From NCBI RefSeq assembly GCF_003385185.1, contig NZ_PQHZ01000012.1:110144-174143 (forward strand): 64,000 nucleotides of DNA. Reading direction: 5' to 3'. The notes under the pieces were generated by a model that did not search any database, had not been told where the DNA came from, and was given only the letters and a program-made list of their open reading frames with translations. The stretch is from Amycolatopsis palatopharyngis (GTDB lineage Bacteria > Actinomycetota > Actinomycetes > Mycobacteriales > Pseudonocardiaceae). Position numbers and translations under genes: made by a program. Below, piece after piece: positions 17,185 through 25,073 of this stretch (positions are counted from its first letter, which is position 1; each line of letters opens with the position of its first letter).

Positions 17185-18159
17185 CTACTTGGCGGGCACC
17201 GGCTTGCCTGCCTTCTCGGGCTTTTCTGCCTTCTCGGACTTCTCGGACTTCTCCGTGCCGGCGGCGGCAGGGGCCGGCCTGCCTCCCGGCTTCTTCGCGT
17301 TGTCCTCGGCCGCGCCTGCTTCCAGCGCACCCAGCTGCCGCATGGCGTCCTGCATTGCCGTCTGCGTCGCGGTCAGCCGCTCGGTGACGTCACGGCGCAG
17401 TGCGATGGCCTGAGTGCGCTGCTTCTCGGCGTCGGCGAGCTGGTTCTCGGCGTCGGTGATCATGGAGGTGGACCGCTTCTCGGCGTCTGCCTCCCGCTCC
17501 TTCGCGGCCTTCTCGACCTCCGCGGTCTTGGCTGCCAGTGTCTCCTCGGTCTTCTTCTCCTCGGCGGATCGACGCTGCGCCGCTTCCTCGTCCAGCTTGT
17601 CGCGGCGCTGCTCGGCGAGCTGCGCGAGCCGGTCCACCTCGGTACGGCCGTCGGCCATCAACTGGTCGTGTTCCGCGGTCAGCTTGGCGTGCCGGGCCTC
17701 GAACTCGGACTCGAGTTCCGCACGGCGGTTCTCCAGTTCCACCTTCTTCTCGTCGGCCAGCTTGTCCGCGGCCTCACGCGTGCGCTCGGCGTAGGAGTCG
17801 GCTGCCCCTCTGGTCTGCTCGGCCTCCTTCTCGGCCTTCGCGCGCAGTTCGGCGATCTCCTCCTCGGCGAGAGTCATCATCGCCCGGACTCGCTCGGTCA
17901 TCGCGGTGGCGCCCGAGGGGTTGGCGGCGAGCCTGCCGAGGGCGGACTTCGACTCCACCAGATCCTGCTGGGCTTGTCTGAGTGATTTGGACAACTCGGC
18001 GAGCGACGCGACCGCTTCGTCGCGGTTCTGCGCGGTGTCCTCGAGGTCACGGGTCAGTTTCTTGATCCGCTCGTCGACCTGCTGCTGGTCGTAACCGCGG
18101 AAGGCGGTGGCGAAGGGGGAGGTCGCGGGGGCCGGTTCAGGCTTGTCGGCTGCTGGCAT
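17185..18159 (-). CDS. DivIVA-like coiled-coil protein
   Basis: 324 residues, cytoplasmic, with no membrane segment. The N-terminus has a DivIVA-type entry: SPFATAFRGYDQQQVDERIKKL around residues 15-40. A long Glu/Lys/Ala/Arg heptad-rich coiled coil follows (about 40-275), then a KPGGRPAPAAAG linker and an EKSEK/EKPEK low-complexity tail. In actinobacteria, DivIVA/Wag31-like proteins mark poles or organise membranes, and adjacent DUF445 membrane proteins are compatible with such a role. ATG 18159 is used. An ATG 24 bases upstream (18183) is possible, since neither has a clear ribosome site. The three DUF445 genes diverge from it across 111 bases. Confidence 0.75.
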   Translation of the reverse strand: MPAADKPEPAPATSPFATAFRGYDQQQVDERIKKLTRDLEDTAQNRDEAVASLAELSKSLRQAQQDLVESKSALGRLAANPSGATAMTERVRAMMTLAEEEIAELRAKAEKEAEQTRGAADSYAERTREAADKLADEKKVELENRRAELESEFEARHAKLTAEHDQLMADGRTEVDRLAQLAEQRRDKLDEEAAQRRSAEEKKTEETLAAKTAEVEKAAKEREADAEKRSTSMITDAENQLADAEKQRTQAIALRRDVTERLTATQTAMQDAMRQLGALEAGAAEDNAKKPGGRPAPAAAGTEKSEKSEKAEKPEKAGKPVPAK

Positions 18160-18270
18160 CCGCAAACCATAGTGAGTTCGCATGTCGGATCGGATACCGC
18201 CATTCGGCTGCATTACGTTTCCGGCAAGTACCGTGAGCGCGCACAGCCGTGCGAAGAGTAGGGAGCGGGA

Positions 18271-19500
18271 TTGGACTTCCACGCGATCCTCGAAGATCTC
18301 GCCGATAACTGGCAGATCTACGCGGCCATCCCGTTCGTCGCCGCACTGATCGGTTACGTCACCAAACGCGTCGCGATCGAGATGATGTTCCGGCCGCTGG
18401 AGTTCGTCGGCGTCCGGCCCTTCCTCGGCTGGCAGGGCGTGATCCCGGCGAACGCCCGCCGCATGGCCACAACCGCGGTCGACCTGCTGACCAAGCACCT
18501 GGTGGACCCGCAGGAGATCTTCGCGAGGCTCGATCCCGACGAACTCGTCCGAGAGCTGGAGCAGCCGCTGCTGCGGGCCGTGGAGGAGATCACGCGGGAA
18601 GTGATGGAGCAGCATCAGCCACGGCTGTGGGAGATGTTGCCCGCACAGGGTCAGCGGATGCTGATCAACCGAGTGCGCGCGCAGGCGCCGCAGGTGGTCG
18701 CCAGGCTGATGCGCGAGCTGTCGAACAACATCGACGAGGTCCTCGATGTCAACGACATGCTGATCACCAGCATGGTCCGTGACAAGGATCTGACCTGCCG
18801 GCTGATCAAGGAAGTGGCCCAGCCTGAGCTCAAGTTCATCGCGCGCTCGGGAATCTGGTTCGGGTTCGCGATCGGACTGATCCAGCTGGTCGCCTGGGCG
18901 CTGACCAAGGAACCGCTGATCATGCCGATCTTCGGGTTCATCACCGGTTTCGTCACCGACTGGCTCGCACTGAAGATGATCTTCTACCCGCGCGAACCGA
19001 AGGGGTTCCTGTTCTTCCGCTGGCAGGGCCTGTTCCAGAAGCGCCGCAAGCAGGTGGCCCTCGACTACGGCGGACTCATCGCCGACGAGGTGCTCACGGT
19101 CCGCAACGTGATGGAGGCCGTGCTGACCGGGCCGAAGTCGGACAGGCTCTTCGCACTCATCCAGCGTGAGGTGCAGCGCACGATCGACACACAGACGAGT
19201 GTCGCCAAGCCGATCGTCGCCTTCGCGGTCGGCGGCAGGGAGTTCCAGGAGCTGAAGCGGTCCGCGGCGGCCAAGGCCATCGAGTACCTGCCGCAGACCG
19301 TTGAGCACGTCGAGGACTACGCCACCGACGCGCTGGACGTGCGCAACACCATCGTCGAGAAGATGCAGCAGCTCACCCCGATCGAGTTCGAGGGCATCCT
19401 GCGACCGGCGTTCAAACAGGACGAATGGAAGCTCATCGCGGTCGGCGCCGTGATCGGTGGCCTGGTCGGCGAACTGCAGGTCCTGCTCTTCCTGCACTGA
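18271..19500 (+). CDS. DUF445 membrane protein, tandem copy 1
   Basis: 409 residues. The N-terminal membrane segment IYAAIPFVAALIGYVTKRVAIEMMF precedes a conserved block RPLEFVGVRPFLGWQG. The central membrane region is about 190-250, and the C-terminal hydrophobic segment has AVIGGLVGELQVLL. DUF445 (YheB-like) proteins are membrane-anchored with a large soluble helical part; their function is unknown. The start is TTG at 18271 with GGGAG five bases upstream, fixed by alignment of MDFHAIL to the start of the other two copies. It is the first of three paralogs in a row on the plus strand. A 103-bp block (18338-18440) is nearly identical to copy 3. Confidence 0.88.
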   Translation: MDFHAILEDLADNWQIYAAIPFVAALIGYVTKRVAIEMMFRPLEFVGVRPFLGWQGVIPANARRMATTAVDLLTKHLVDPQEIFARLDPDELVRELEQPLLRAVEEITREVMEQHQPRLWEMLPAQGQRMLINRVRAQAPQVVARLMRELSNNIDEVLDVNDMLITSMVRDKDLTCRLIKEVAQPELKFIARSGIWFGFAIGLIQLVAWALTKEPLIMPIFGFITGFVTDWLALKMIFYPREPKGFLFFRWQGLFQKRRKQVALDYGGLIADEVLTVRNVMEAVLTGPKSDRLFALIQREVQRTIDTQTSVAKPIVAFAVGGREFQELKRSAAAKAIEYLPQTVEHVEDYATDALDVRNTIVEKMQQLTPIEFEGILRPAFKQDEWKLIAVGAVIGGLVGELQVLLFLH

Positions 19501-19586
19501 GTCCTGCCCGAGGCGGAAGCAGCGGTTGGCAGGATGCCAGCTAACGTTCCCGGCGGGGAAGTCGCGAACGGTGGGAGGAAGACCCG

Positions 19587-20819
19587 GTGGACGTCGACGC
19601 CATCGTGGCGGACGTGAGTGCGCACTGGCAGGTCTACGCCAGCATGCCCTTCATCGCCGCGCTGATCGGCTACGTCACCAAACGCGTGGCCATCGAAATG
19701 ATGTTCCGGCCGCTGGAGTTCGTCGGTATCCGGCCCTTCCTCGGCTGGCAGGGAGTGCTGCCCGCGAACGCGGAGCGGATGGCCGCGACGGCCACCGAGA
19801 TGCTGACCAACAACCTGGTCGATCCGAAGGAGATCTTCTCCAGGTTGGACCCCGACCAGGTGGCCAAGGAGATCGAACGGCCATTGCTGCGGGTGGTCGA
19901 GGACGTCACCCGCGAGGTGATGGAGCAGTACCAGCCACGCCTGTGGGAGATGATGCCGGTCGGCGCGCAGCAACTGCTGCTCAACCGGGTGCAGGCGGAA
20001 GCGCCGAAGGCCATCGCCAAGATCATGCGCGAGATCTCGAACAACATCGAGGACGTGCTCGATCTCAAGCACATGGTGGTGACCAACCTGGTCAGGGACA
20101 AGGCCCTGCTCAACCGCCTGATCCGGGACATCTCCCGGCCGGAGATGACCTTCATCGCCCGGTCGGGAATCGTGTTCGGCTTCTATCTCGGCATCGTGCA
20201 GCTCGTTGTGTGGACGCTCACCAGATCGCCGTTGGTGCTGCCCGCGTTCGGCATGCTGATCGGCTGGTTCACCGACTGGCTCGCACTCAAGATGATCTTC
20301 CTGCCGCGCGAGCCGAGGACGTTCTTCGGCTTCTACACCTGGCAGGGCGTCTTCCAGAAGCGACGTCACCAGGTCGCCGCCGACTACGGCGAGATGATCG
20401 CCACCGAGATCATCACCGTGCCGAATCTCCTCGAGGCAGTACTGACCGGACCGAAGTCCGACCGGCTGTTCCAGATGATCACCCGTGAGGTGCAGCGCAC
20501 GATCGATTCGCAGGCCAGCGTCGTCAAACCCGTGGTCGCCGTCGCTGTCGGCAGCAGGAAGTTCCAGGAGATGAAGCAGGCCGCGGCGAAGCGGGCGGCC
20601 GAACAGGTGCCGCACACCGTGCGCTATGCGGAGGACTACGCGATCCGGGCGCTGGACGTGCGTAACACGATCGTGGATCGGATGCGGCAGCTGAGCCCGC
20701 TGGAGTTCGAGGGCCTGCTGCGCCCGGCGTTCCGGCAGGACGAGTGGAAGCTCATCGCGGTCGGCGCGGTGATCGGTGGTCTCGTCGGCGAGCTGCAGGT
20801 CCTGCTCCTGCTGCACTAG
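19587..20819 (+). CDS. DUF445 membrane protein, tandem copy 2
   Basis: 410 residues, collinear with copies 1 and 3 from end to end: membrane-entry segment, FVGIRPFLGWQG block, helical soluble region, central FGFYLGIVQLVVWTL segment, and an AVIGGLVGELQVLL end. The GTG start has GGGAGGAAG upstream. It is separated from copy 1 by 86 bases and from copy 3 by 56, so one transcript is likely. It differs from copies 1 and 3 at several silent positions in the 103-bp block those two share, so that block was not simply inherited unchanged by all three copies. Function is unknown; a scaffold for the neighbouring coiled-coil protein is one speculation. Confidence 0.88.
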   Translation: MDVDAIVADVSAHWQVYASMPFIAALIGYVTKRVAIEMMFRPLEFVGIRPFLGWQGVLPANAERMAATATEMLTNNLVDPKEIFSRLDPDQVAKEIERPLLRVVEDVTREVMEQYQPRLWEMMPVGAQQLLLNRVQAEAPKAIAKIMREISNNIEDVLDLKHMVVTNLVRDKALLNRLIRDISRPEMTFIARSGIVFGFYLGIVQLVVWTLTRSPLVLPAFGMLIGWFTDWLALKMIFLPREPRTFFGFYTWQGVFQKRRHQVAADYGEMIATEIITVPNLLEAVLTGPKSDRLFQMITREVQRTIDSQASVVKPVVAVAVGSRKFQEMKQAAAKRAAEQVPHTVRYAEDYAIRALDVRNTIVDRMRQLSPLEFEGLLRPAFRQDEWKLIAVGAVIGGLVGELQVLLLLH

Positions 20820-20875
20820 AGCGCCACAGATACTCTGCGCGTCAGGTAATCCGGCTACCGATGCGGGAGGTGTGC

Positions 20876-22111
20876 GTGGACGCCGTTCTCGACGACCTCG
20901 CACAGCATTGGCAGCTGTATGCCGCGATCCCGTTCATCGCCGCACTGATCGGTTACGTCACCAAACGCGTCGCTATCGAGATGATGTTCCGGCCGCTGGA
21001 GTTCGTCGGCGTCCGGCCCTTCCTCGGCTGGCAGGGCGTTGTGCCCCGGCACGGTGGCCGGATGGCCGCGGTGGCGACGGACCTGCTGACCTCGAATCTG
21101 CTCGACGTCAAGGAAATCTTCGACCGGCTCGACCCCGACCGCTTCACCAGGGAGATCGAACAGCCGCTGCTGCGCGCCATCGACGACATCGCCCGTGACG
21201 TACTGGCCGAGCACCATCCGCGGGTGTGGGAAGTGCTGCCCTCGATGGCGCAGGAACTGCTGATCAAGCAGATTCAGGCCTCCTCGCCCCGGTTGGTCCG
21301 GGAGCTGATCGTCGAACTGCGGGACAACCTGGACGAGGTACTCGACGTCAAGCACATGACCGTGCAGTACCTGACCAGGGACAAGGCGCTGCTGGTCCGG
21401 TTGATCCGGGAGACCTCGCGCCCGGAGATGGCGTTCATCGCACGAACCGGCATCTACTTCGGCTTCGCCCTCGGCATTGTCCAGTCGATCGTCTGGGCGC
21501 TGACGAAGGAACCCCTGGTGATGCCGATCTTCGGCGCGGCCATCGGGCTGTTCACCGACTGGCTGGCGATCAAACTGATCTTCGTGCCACGGGAGCCGGT
21601 CTGGCTCTTCGGTCGTTACCGCTTGCAGGGCAAGTTCCAGCGCAGGCAGGCCGAGGTCGCGCGGCAGTACGGCGAACTGATCGCGAACGAGGTGCTCACC
21701 ACCGCGAACCTGACCGAGTCGATCCTGCACGGCCCACGTTCGGACCGGCTGCTCGCGATGATCCAGCGGACCGTGGCCGCCGCGGTCGACCAGCAGGTCG
21801 CGATGGCGCGGCCGGTGGTCTCACTGACCGTGGGTGGGCAGCGGCTGCAGGAGATCAAGCAGGCCGCGGCGACCCGGGCTGCTCAGCGGATGCCCGAGAC
21901 CGTCCGGCACGCGCAGGCCTACCTGACCGAATCCGTCCTCGGACCGAACGTCGCGACCATGATCGAACAGCGCATCCTGAAGCTGACCCCGGTGGAGTAC
22001 GAGGGCCTGCTGCGTCCTGCGTTCCGTCAGGACGAGTGGAAGCTCATCGCCGTGGGTGCGTTCATCGGCGGCATCGTCGGCGAACTGCAGGTCCTGCTCA
22101 TGCTGCACTGA
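20876..22111 (+). CDS. DUF445 membrane protein, tandem copy 3
   Basis: 411 residues with the same architecture as copies 1 and 2. The GTG at 20876 has GGGAGG five bases upstream and gives MDAVLDDLAQHW, aligned with the other two N-termini. The frame is open further upstream but there overlaps copy 2. The middle and C-terminal halves are the most divergent of the three (for example REPVWLFGRYRLQGKFQRRQ), while the N-terminal 34-codon block is almost identical at DNA level to copy 1. The last 14 bases overlap the convergent metal-transporter permease gene, leaving no room for an intergenic terminator. Confidence 0.88.
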   Translation: MDAVLDDLAQHWQLYAAIPFIAALIGYVTKRVAIEMMFRPLEFVGVRPFLGWQGVVPRHGGRMAAVATDLLTSNLLDVKEIFDRLDPDRFTREIEQPLLRAIDDIARDVLAEHHPRVWEVLPSMAQELLIKQIQASSPRLVRELIVELRDNLDEVLDVKHMTVQYLTRDKALLVRLIRETSRPEMAFIARTGIYFGFALGIVQSIVWALTKEPLVMPIFGAAIGLFTDWLAIKLIFVPREPVWLFGRYRLQGKFQRRQAEVARQYGELIANEVLTTANLTESILHGPRSDRLLAMIQRTVAAAVDQQVAMARPVVSLTVGGQRLQEIKQAAATRAAQRMPETVRHAQAYLTESVLGPNVATMIEQRILKLTPVEYEGLLRPAFRQDEWKLIAVGAFIGGIVGELQVLLMLH

Positions 22112-22979
22112 CGCCGGCCACGTCAGAGTCTTCAGGACTCGAGCGGCGGCCGCGGTCGCGGAGGTAGGAAGCCAGCCTGCACAGCAGGTAGATCGTGAAC
22201 GAGATGGCCGTGACGAAGAAGCTGACCGGCGCGCCTGGCGCGAGCGAGAGCACGATCCCGCCGAGCGCGGCGGTCTCGGCGAACACCACGGCCAGCACCG
22301 TCGCCCGCAACGGGCTCGCCGTGATGCGGGCCGCGGCGGCAGCCGGGGTGACCATGAGCGCGACCACCAGCAGGGCCCCGACGATCTGCACGCCGAGTGC
22401 GGTGGCGATGCCGACCAGCACCGCGAAGATCGGCGAGAGCACCCGCACCGGCACTCCCCTGGCCACGGCGACAGCGGGATCGACGCTCGCGAACAACAGC
22501 GGCCGGTAGATCAGTGCGAGCACGACGAGCACGAACACCGCGGCGATCACGAGCGCGGTCAGATCGGCCGGTTCGATCGCGACGATCTGGCCGATGAGGA
22601 TGCCGAGCTTGTTCGACGTCCGCTCCGGATTGAGGAAGAGCAGGAGCACGCCGAGGCCGAGCCCGAAGGACAGGATCACGCCGATCACCGAGTCCCGATC
22701 GGCCTCCCGCCCACCGAGCAGACCGAGCAGCAGCGCCGCCACGATCGCGCCGCCGAGTGCGCCGTAGGCGACACTGCTACCGACCAGCATCGCCGCCGCC
22801 GCACCCGTGAAGGCCAGCTCGGCCGTGCCGTGCACGGCGAACGACATCCGCCGCATCACGATCAGCGGACCGAGAACACCGGCCACCAGTCCCAGCACGG
22901 CCGCGGCGAGCAGGGCGTTGTGCACGAGATCGAGGTTGAGCAGCCGCGCGGTCAGCTCGAAGTCGAAGAATTTCTCCAT
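22098..22979 (-). CDS. znuB: Zinc/manganese ABC transporter permease (ZnuB-like)
   Basis: 293 residues with about eight membrane helices of the ABC-3 metal permease type. The conserved helix RRMSFAVHGTAELAFTGAAAA and the cytoplasmic-loop segment VQIVGALLVVALMVTPAAAA mark the family. The start overlaps the ATPase stop by one base (TGATG). It is the third gene of binding protein - ATPase - permease, in the order usual for actinobacterial zinc importers. The C-terminal tail (about 265-293) is soluble and charged. The His-rich binding protein favours zinc, but manganese cannot be excluded. Confidence 0.9.
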   Translation of the reverse strand: MEKFFDFELTARLLNLDLVHNALLAAAVLGLVAGVLGPLIVMRRMSFAVHGTAELAFTGAAAAMLVGSSVAYGALGGAIVAALLLGLLGGREADRDSVIGVILSFGLGLGVLLLFLNPERTSNKLGILIGQIVAIEPADLTALVIAAVFVLVVLALIYRPLLFASVDPAVAVARGVPVRVLSPIFAVLVGIATALGVQIVGALLVVALMVTPAAAAARITASPLRATVLAVVFAETAALGGIVLSLAPGAPVSFFVTAISFTIYLLCRLASYLRDRGRRSSPEDSDVAGVSAA

Positions 22980-23803
22980 CAGTACTGCGACACCCGCTCG
23001 TCCAAGTGGTGGTGTGCGTCGTCCTCACACAACCCGCTCTGCGCTCCCGCGATGTGGATCTGCCCGCCGACCCTGATGACCTCGACCCGTGTCCGGTACA
23101 GCTGAGACAGCGTCTCTGAGTTCATCACCTCGCCCGGCGTGCCGATCCGGAACTCGCCGTTCACCAGATACAGCACTCGGTCCACAAGGGACAGAATGGG
23201 GTTGATCTCGTGGGTCACGAACAGTACCGCGGTGTCCGCCTCGCGCCTGCGGGCGTCGATCAGCTCACTCACCGCGCGCTGGTGCGCGAGGTCCAGTGAC
23301 AACAACGGCTCGTCACAGAGCAGGATGTCCGGGCCGCCGACGAGTGCCTGCGCGACCCGCAGCCGCTGCTGCTCTCCGCCAGAGAGCCTGCCGACCGCCC
23401 TGTCCGCATAGGACTCGGCACCGACCGAGGCGACCGCTTCCGCGACCCGCCTGCGCCGCTCGACCATCCGGCGCAGGCCGGTTCCCCACCGATGACCATC
23501 GAGACCGAGCCCCACCAGGTCCGTGCCGCGCAGCGTGAGGCCCTCGTCCATCGCCCGCTGCTGGGGGATGTAGCCGACGCGGGCGTTTCCTCTGCCAGGA
23601 GGCCTGCCGGCCAGCTCCACCGAGCCGGCGGACAACCGCTGCAGGCCGAGCAGCACCCGCAGCAGGCTGGTCTTGCCCGAACCGTTGGGACCGAGCACAG
23701 CGAGGAACTCACCGGGCTCGACCCGCAGGTCCAGTCCGGACCAGAGAGTTCGTGAGCCGAAACTCAGCCCGGCATCGTTGATCTCGACGGCGGCGCCGGT
23801 CAT
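22979..23803 (-). CDS. znuC: Metal ABC transporter ATP-binding protein (ZnuC-like)
   Basis: 274 residues. Walker A is GPNGSGKTS near residue 40. The Q-loop precedes MDEGLTLRGTD. The ABC signature is LSGGEQQRLRVAQAL near 145, Walker B is ILLCDEPLLSLD near 165, and the switch histidine is in VTHEINPI. A roughly 60-residue C-terminal extension follows the switch region, with a His-rich end (EDDAHHHLDERV) that might sense or buffer metal. It overlaps the binding-protein stop by 4 bases (ATGA) and the permease start by one base, so the three are tightly coupled. Confidence 0.93.
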   Translation of the reverse strand: MTGAAVEINDAGLSFGSRTLWSGLDLRVEPGEFLAVLGPNGSGKTSLLRVLLGLQRLSAGSVELAGRPPGRGNARVGYIPQQRAMDEGLTLRGTDLVGLGLDGHRWGTGLRRMVERRRRVAEAVASVGAESYADRAVGRLSGGEQQRLRVAQALVGGPDILLCDEPLLSLDLAHQRAVSELIDARRREADTAVLFVTHEINPILSLVDRVLYLVNGEFRIGTPGEVMNSETLSQLYRTRVEVIRVGGQIHIAGAQSGLCEDDAHHHLDERVSQY

Positions 23804-24855
23804 GAACTCTTCAGGGCTCCCGCCAGCTCGTCCAGCTGCTTGCTCATCCAGGCAATGTAGCCGGTTTCACCCTCGGGCAAGGTCTCGGTCAGCGAAACGA
23901 TCGGGATACCCGCCTCGCCGGCCTTCTTGGTCACCTGCTCGGTCACCGGAGTGACGGTCTGCACGTTGTTCAGCACGAGCTGCACCTCATTGCCCGCCAA
24001 CAGCTCGTTGACCTGGTTCTGCGCGGCGACCGGGACGTCCGTCTCCTCCTCGATGGCCCTGGAGAACTCGGCGGGCGTCACGTTGTCGAGCTTCGCGGCC
24101 TCGATCAGGTAGTGCGCGACGGGTTCGGTGGCGAGCACGTGAGCACCACCCTTTTCCGCGCCGATCTTCTCGACCCGGCCACCGAGTTCGTCGAGCTCAC
24201 TCTGGAACGCCGCGGCGTTGTCGGTGAACGTCTGCGCTGCTTCGGGACGCAACTCACCGAGCTGGGTCGCGAGCTGGCCGGCGACCTTGCCGACTGTCTC
24301 CAGGTCGTACCAGACGTGCTCGTTCACCTCGCCGTGCGCATGTCCCTCGTGGCCCTCCTCGGCGTGGGGCTCCTCGGCGTGGCCCTCCTCGGCGTGAGGC
24401 TCCTCCGCGTGACCCTCCTCCGCGTGGGCCTCCTCCGCGTGACCCTCCTCGGCGTGAGGCTCCTCCGCTGCCTTGCCGGAGATATCGAAAGCGACCAGCT
24501 TGCGAGCATCGTCGGCCTGCTCGGCAAGGCCGGCGAAGAAGTCGTCGTAGCCGCCCCCGTTGTAGAGGACCAGCTGAGCGTCCTGCACGTCAGCGGCGTC
24601 TTCCGCGCTGGCCTGGTAGGAGTGCGGATCGCCAGCGGGGTCGTCGATGATCGACTTCACCGACACCTGGTCACCGCCGACAGCGCTGACGACGCTGCCC
24701 CAGACGTTGGTCGATGCGACCACGGGGATGGCGTCACCCTCGCCGTTACCGGTCGCGGAACCGCCGCCGTCGCCACAACCGGCAAGGCCGAGAGCGAGTG
24801 CGGTGGCCGCTGCGGTCATCGTGAGCAGGCGTCCGGTGCGACGGCGCGGAATCAT
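23800..24855 (-). CDS. znuA: Zinc-binding lipoprotein of the ABC importer (ZnuA-like) with His/Glu repeat
   Basis: 351 residues. The signal peptide ends in lipobox LAGC at C27. The TroA/ZnuA fold has two lobes with metal-ligand candidates: His in DPHSYQAS, a His in NEHVWYD, and ATEPVAHYLIEAA with a later Glu/Asp. Between the lobes, about residues 128-170, is a tandem His-Ala-Glu-Glu repeat (units HAEEGHAEE and HAEEPHAEE) ending in HEGHAHGE. ZnuA proteins carry a His/Asp-rich loop here that gathers zinc, and this one is unusually regular. ATG 24855 with AGGAG 8 bases upstream is preferred over an earlier start that would spoil the signal peptide. Confidence 0.93.
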   Translation of the reverse strand: MIPRRRTGRLLTMTAAATALALGLAGCGDGGGSATGNGEGDAIPVVASTNVWGSVVSAVGGDQVSVKSIIDDPAGDPHSYQASAEDAADVQDAQLVLYNGGGYDDFFAGLAEQADDARKLVAFDISGKAAEEPHAEEGHAEEAHAEEGHAEEPHAEEGHAEEPHAEEGHEGHAHGEVNEHVWYDLETVGKVAGQLATQLGELRPEAAQTFTDNAAAFQSELDELGGRVEKIGAEKGGAHVLATEPVAHYLIEAAKLDNVTPAEFSRAIEEETDVPVAAQNQVNELLAGNEVQLVLNNVQTVTPVTEQVTKKAGEAGIPIVSLTETLPEGETGYIAWMSKQLDELAGALKSS

Positions 24856-24910
24856 CGGGAGTACTCCTGGGCAGGCTTGGCGGCAAGGTTCGGGCACAAC
24901 GTGTAGCTAA

Positions 24911-24925
24911 TGGAAACCGTTGTCG
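24911..24925 (-). promoter_or_regulatory. Possible Zur-type site upstream of znuA
   Basis: TGGAAACCGTTGTCG matches 10 of 15 positions of the actinobacterial Zur consensus TGAAAATGATTTTCA as I remember it. Its placement 56 bases before znuA is right, but the dyad is imperfect. Confidence 0.3.
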
Positions 24926-25055
24926 AATTCACTTTACCCCATCGGGTGGCCCTTACCTCATCGACTACGACACACCGTGGTCCACTCGCCCGAGTGAACG
25001 CCGAATGTGATCAAGGGCGACGCGAGGAGGGGTAGCGCTTCTGCAATGCGTTCTG

Positions 25056-25068
25056 AACCGTTACGGTT
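25056..25068 (+). promoter_or_regulatory. Palindrome at the LacI-family gene start (probable operator)
   Basis: AACCG-TTA-CGGTT, a perfect 5-3-5 inverted repeat flanked by TGA and TTGTTCA. It ends 5 bases before the ATG at 25074. A central CG-rich dyad of this type is typical of LacI-family operators, so autoregulation is likely. Confidence 0.55.
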
Positions 25069-25073
25069 TGTTC

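Noticed and set aside
17185..19497. 770-codon minus-strand frame joining the coiled-coil gene to antisense of DUF445 copy 1
   Set aside because: Only the part from 18159 downward has a recognisable protein; the upstream extension is antisense to a clear DUF445 gene.
19317..20903. Long minus-strand frame antisense to DUF445 copy 2
   Set aside because: The opposite strand encodes a full paralog. The similar antisense frames on all three copies simply mirror their homology.
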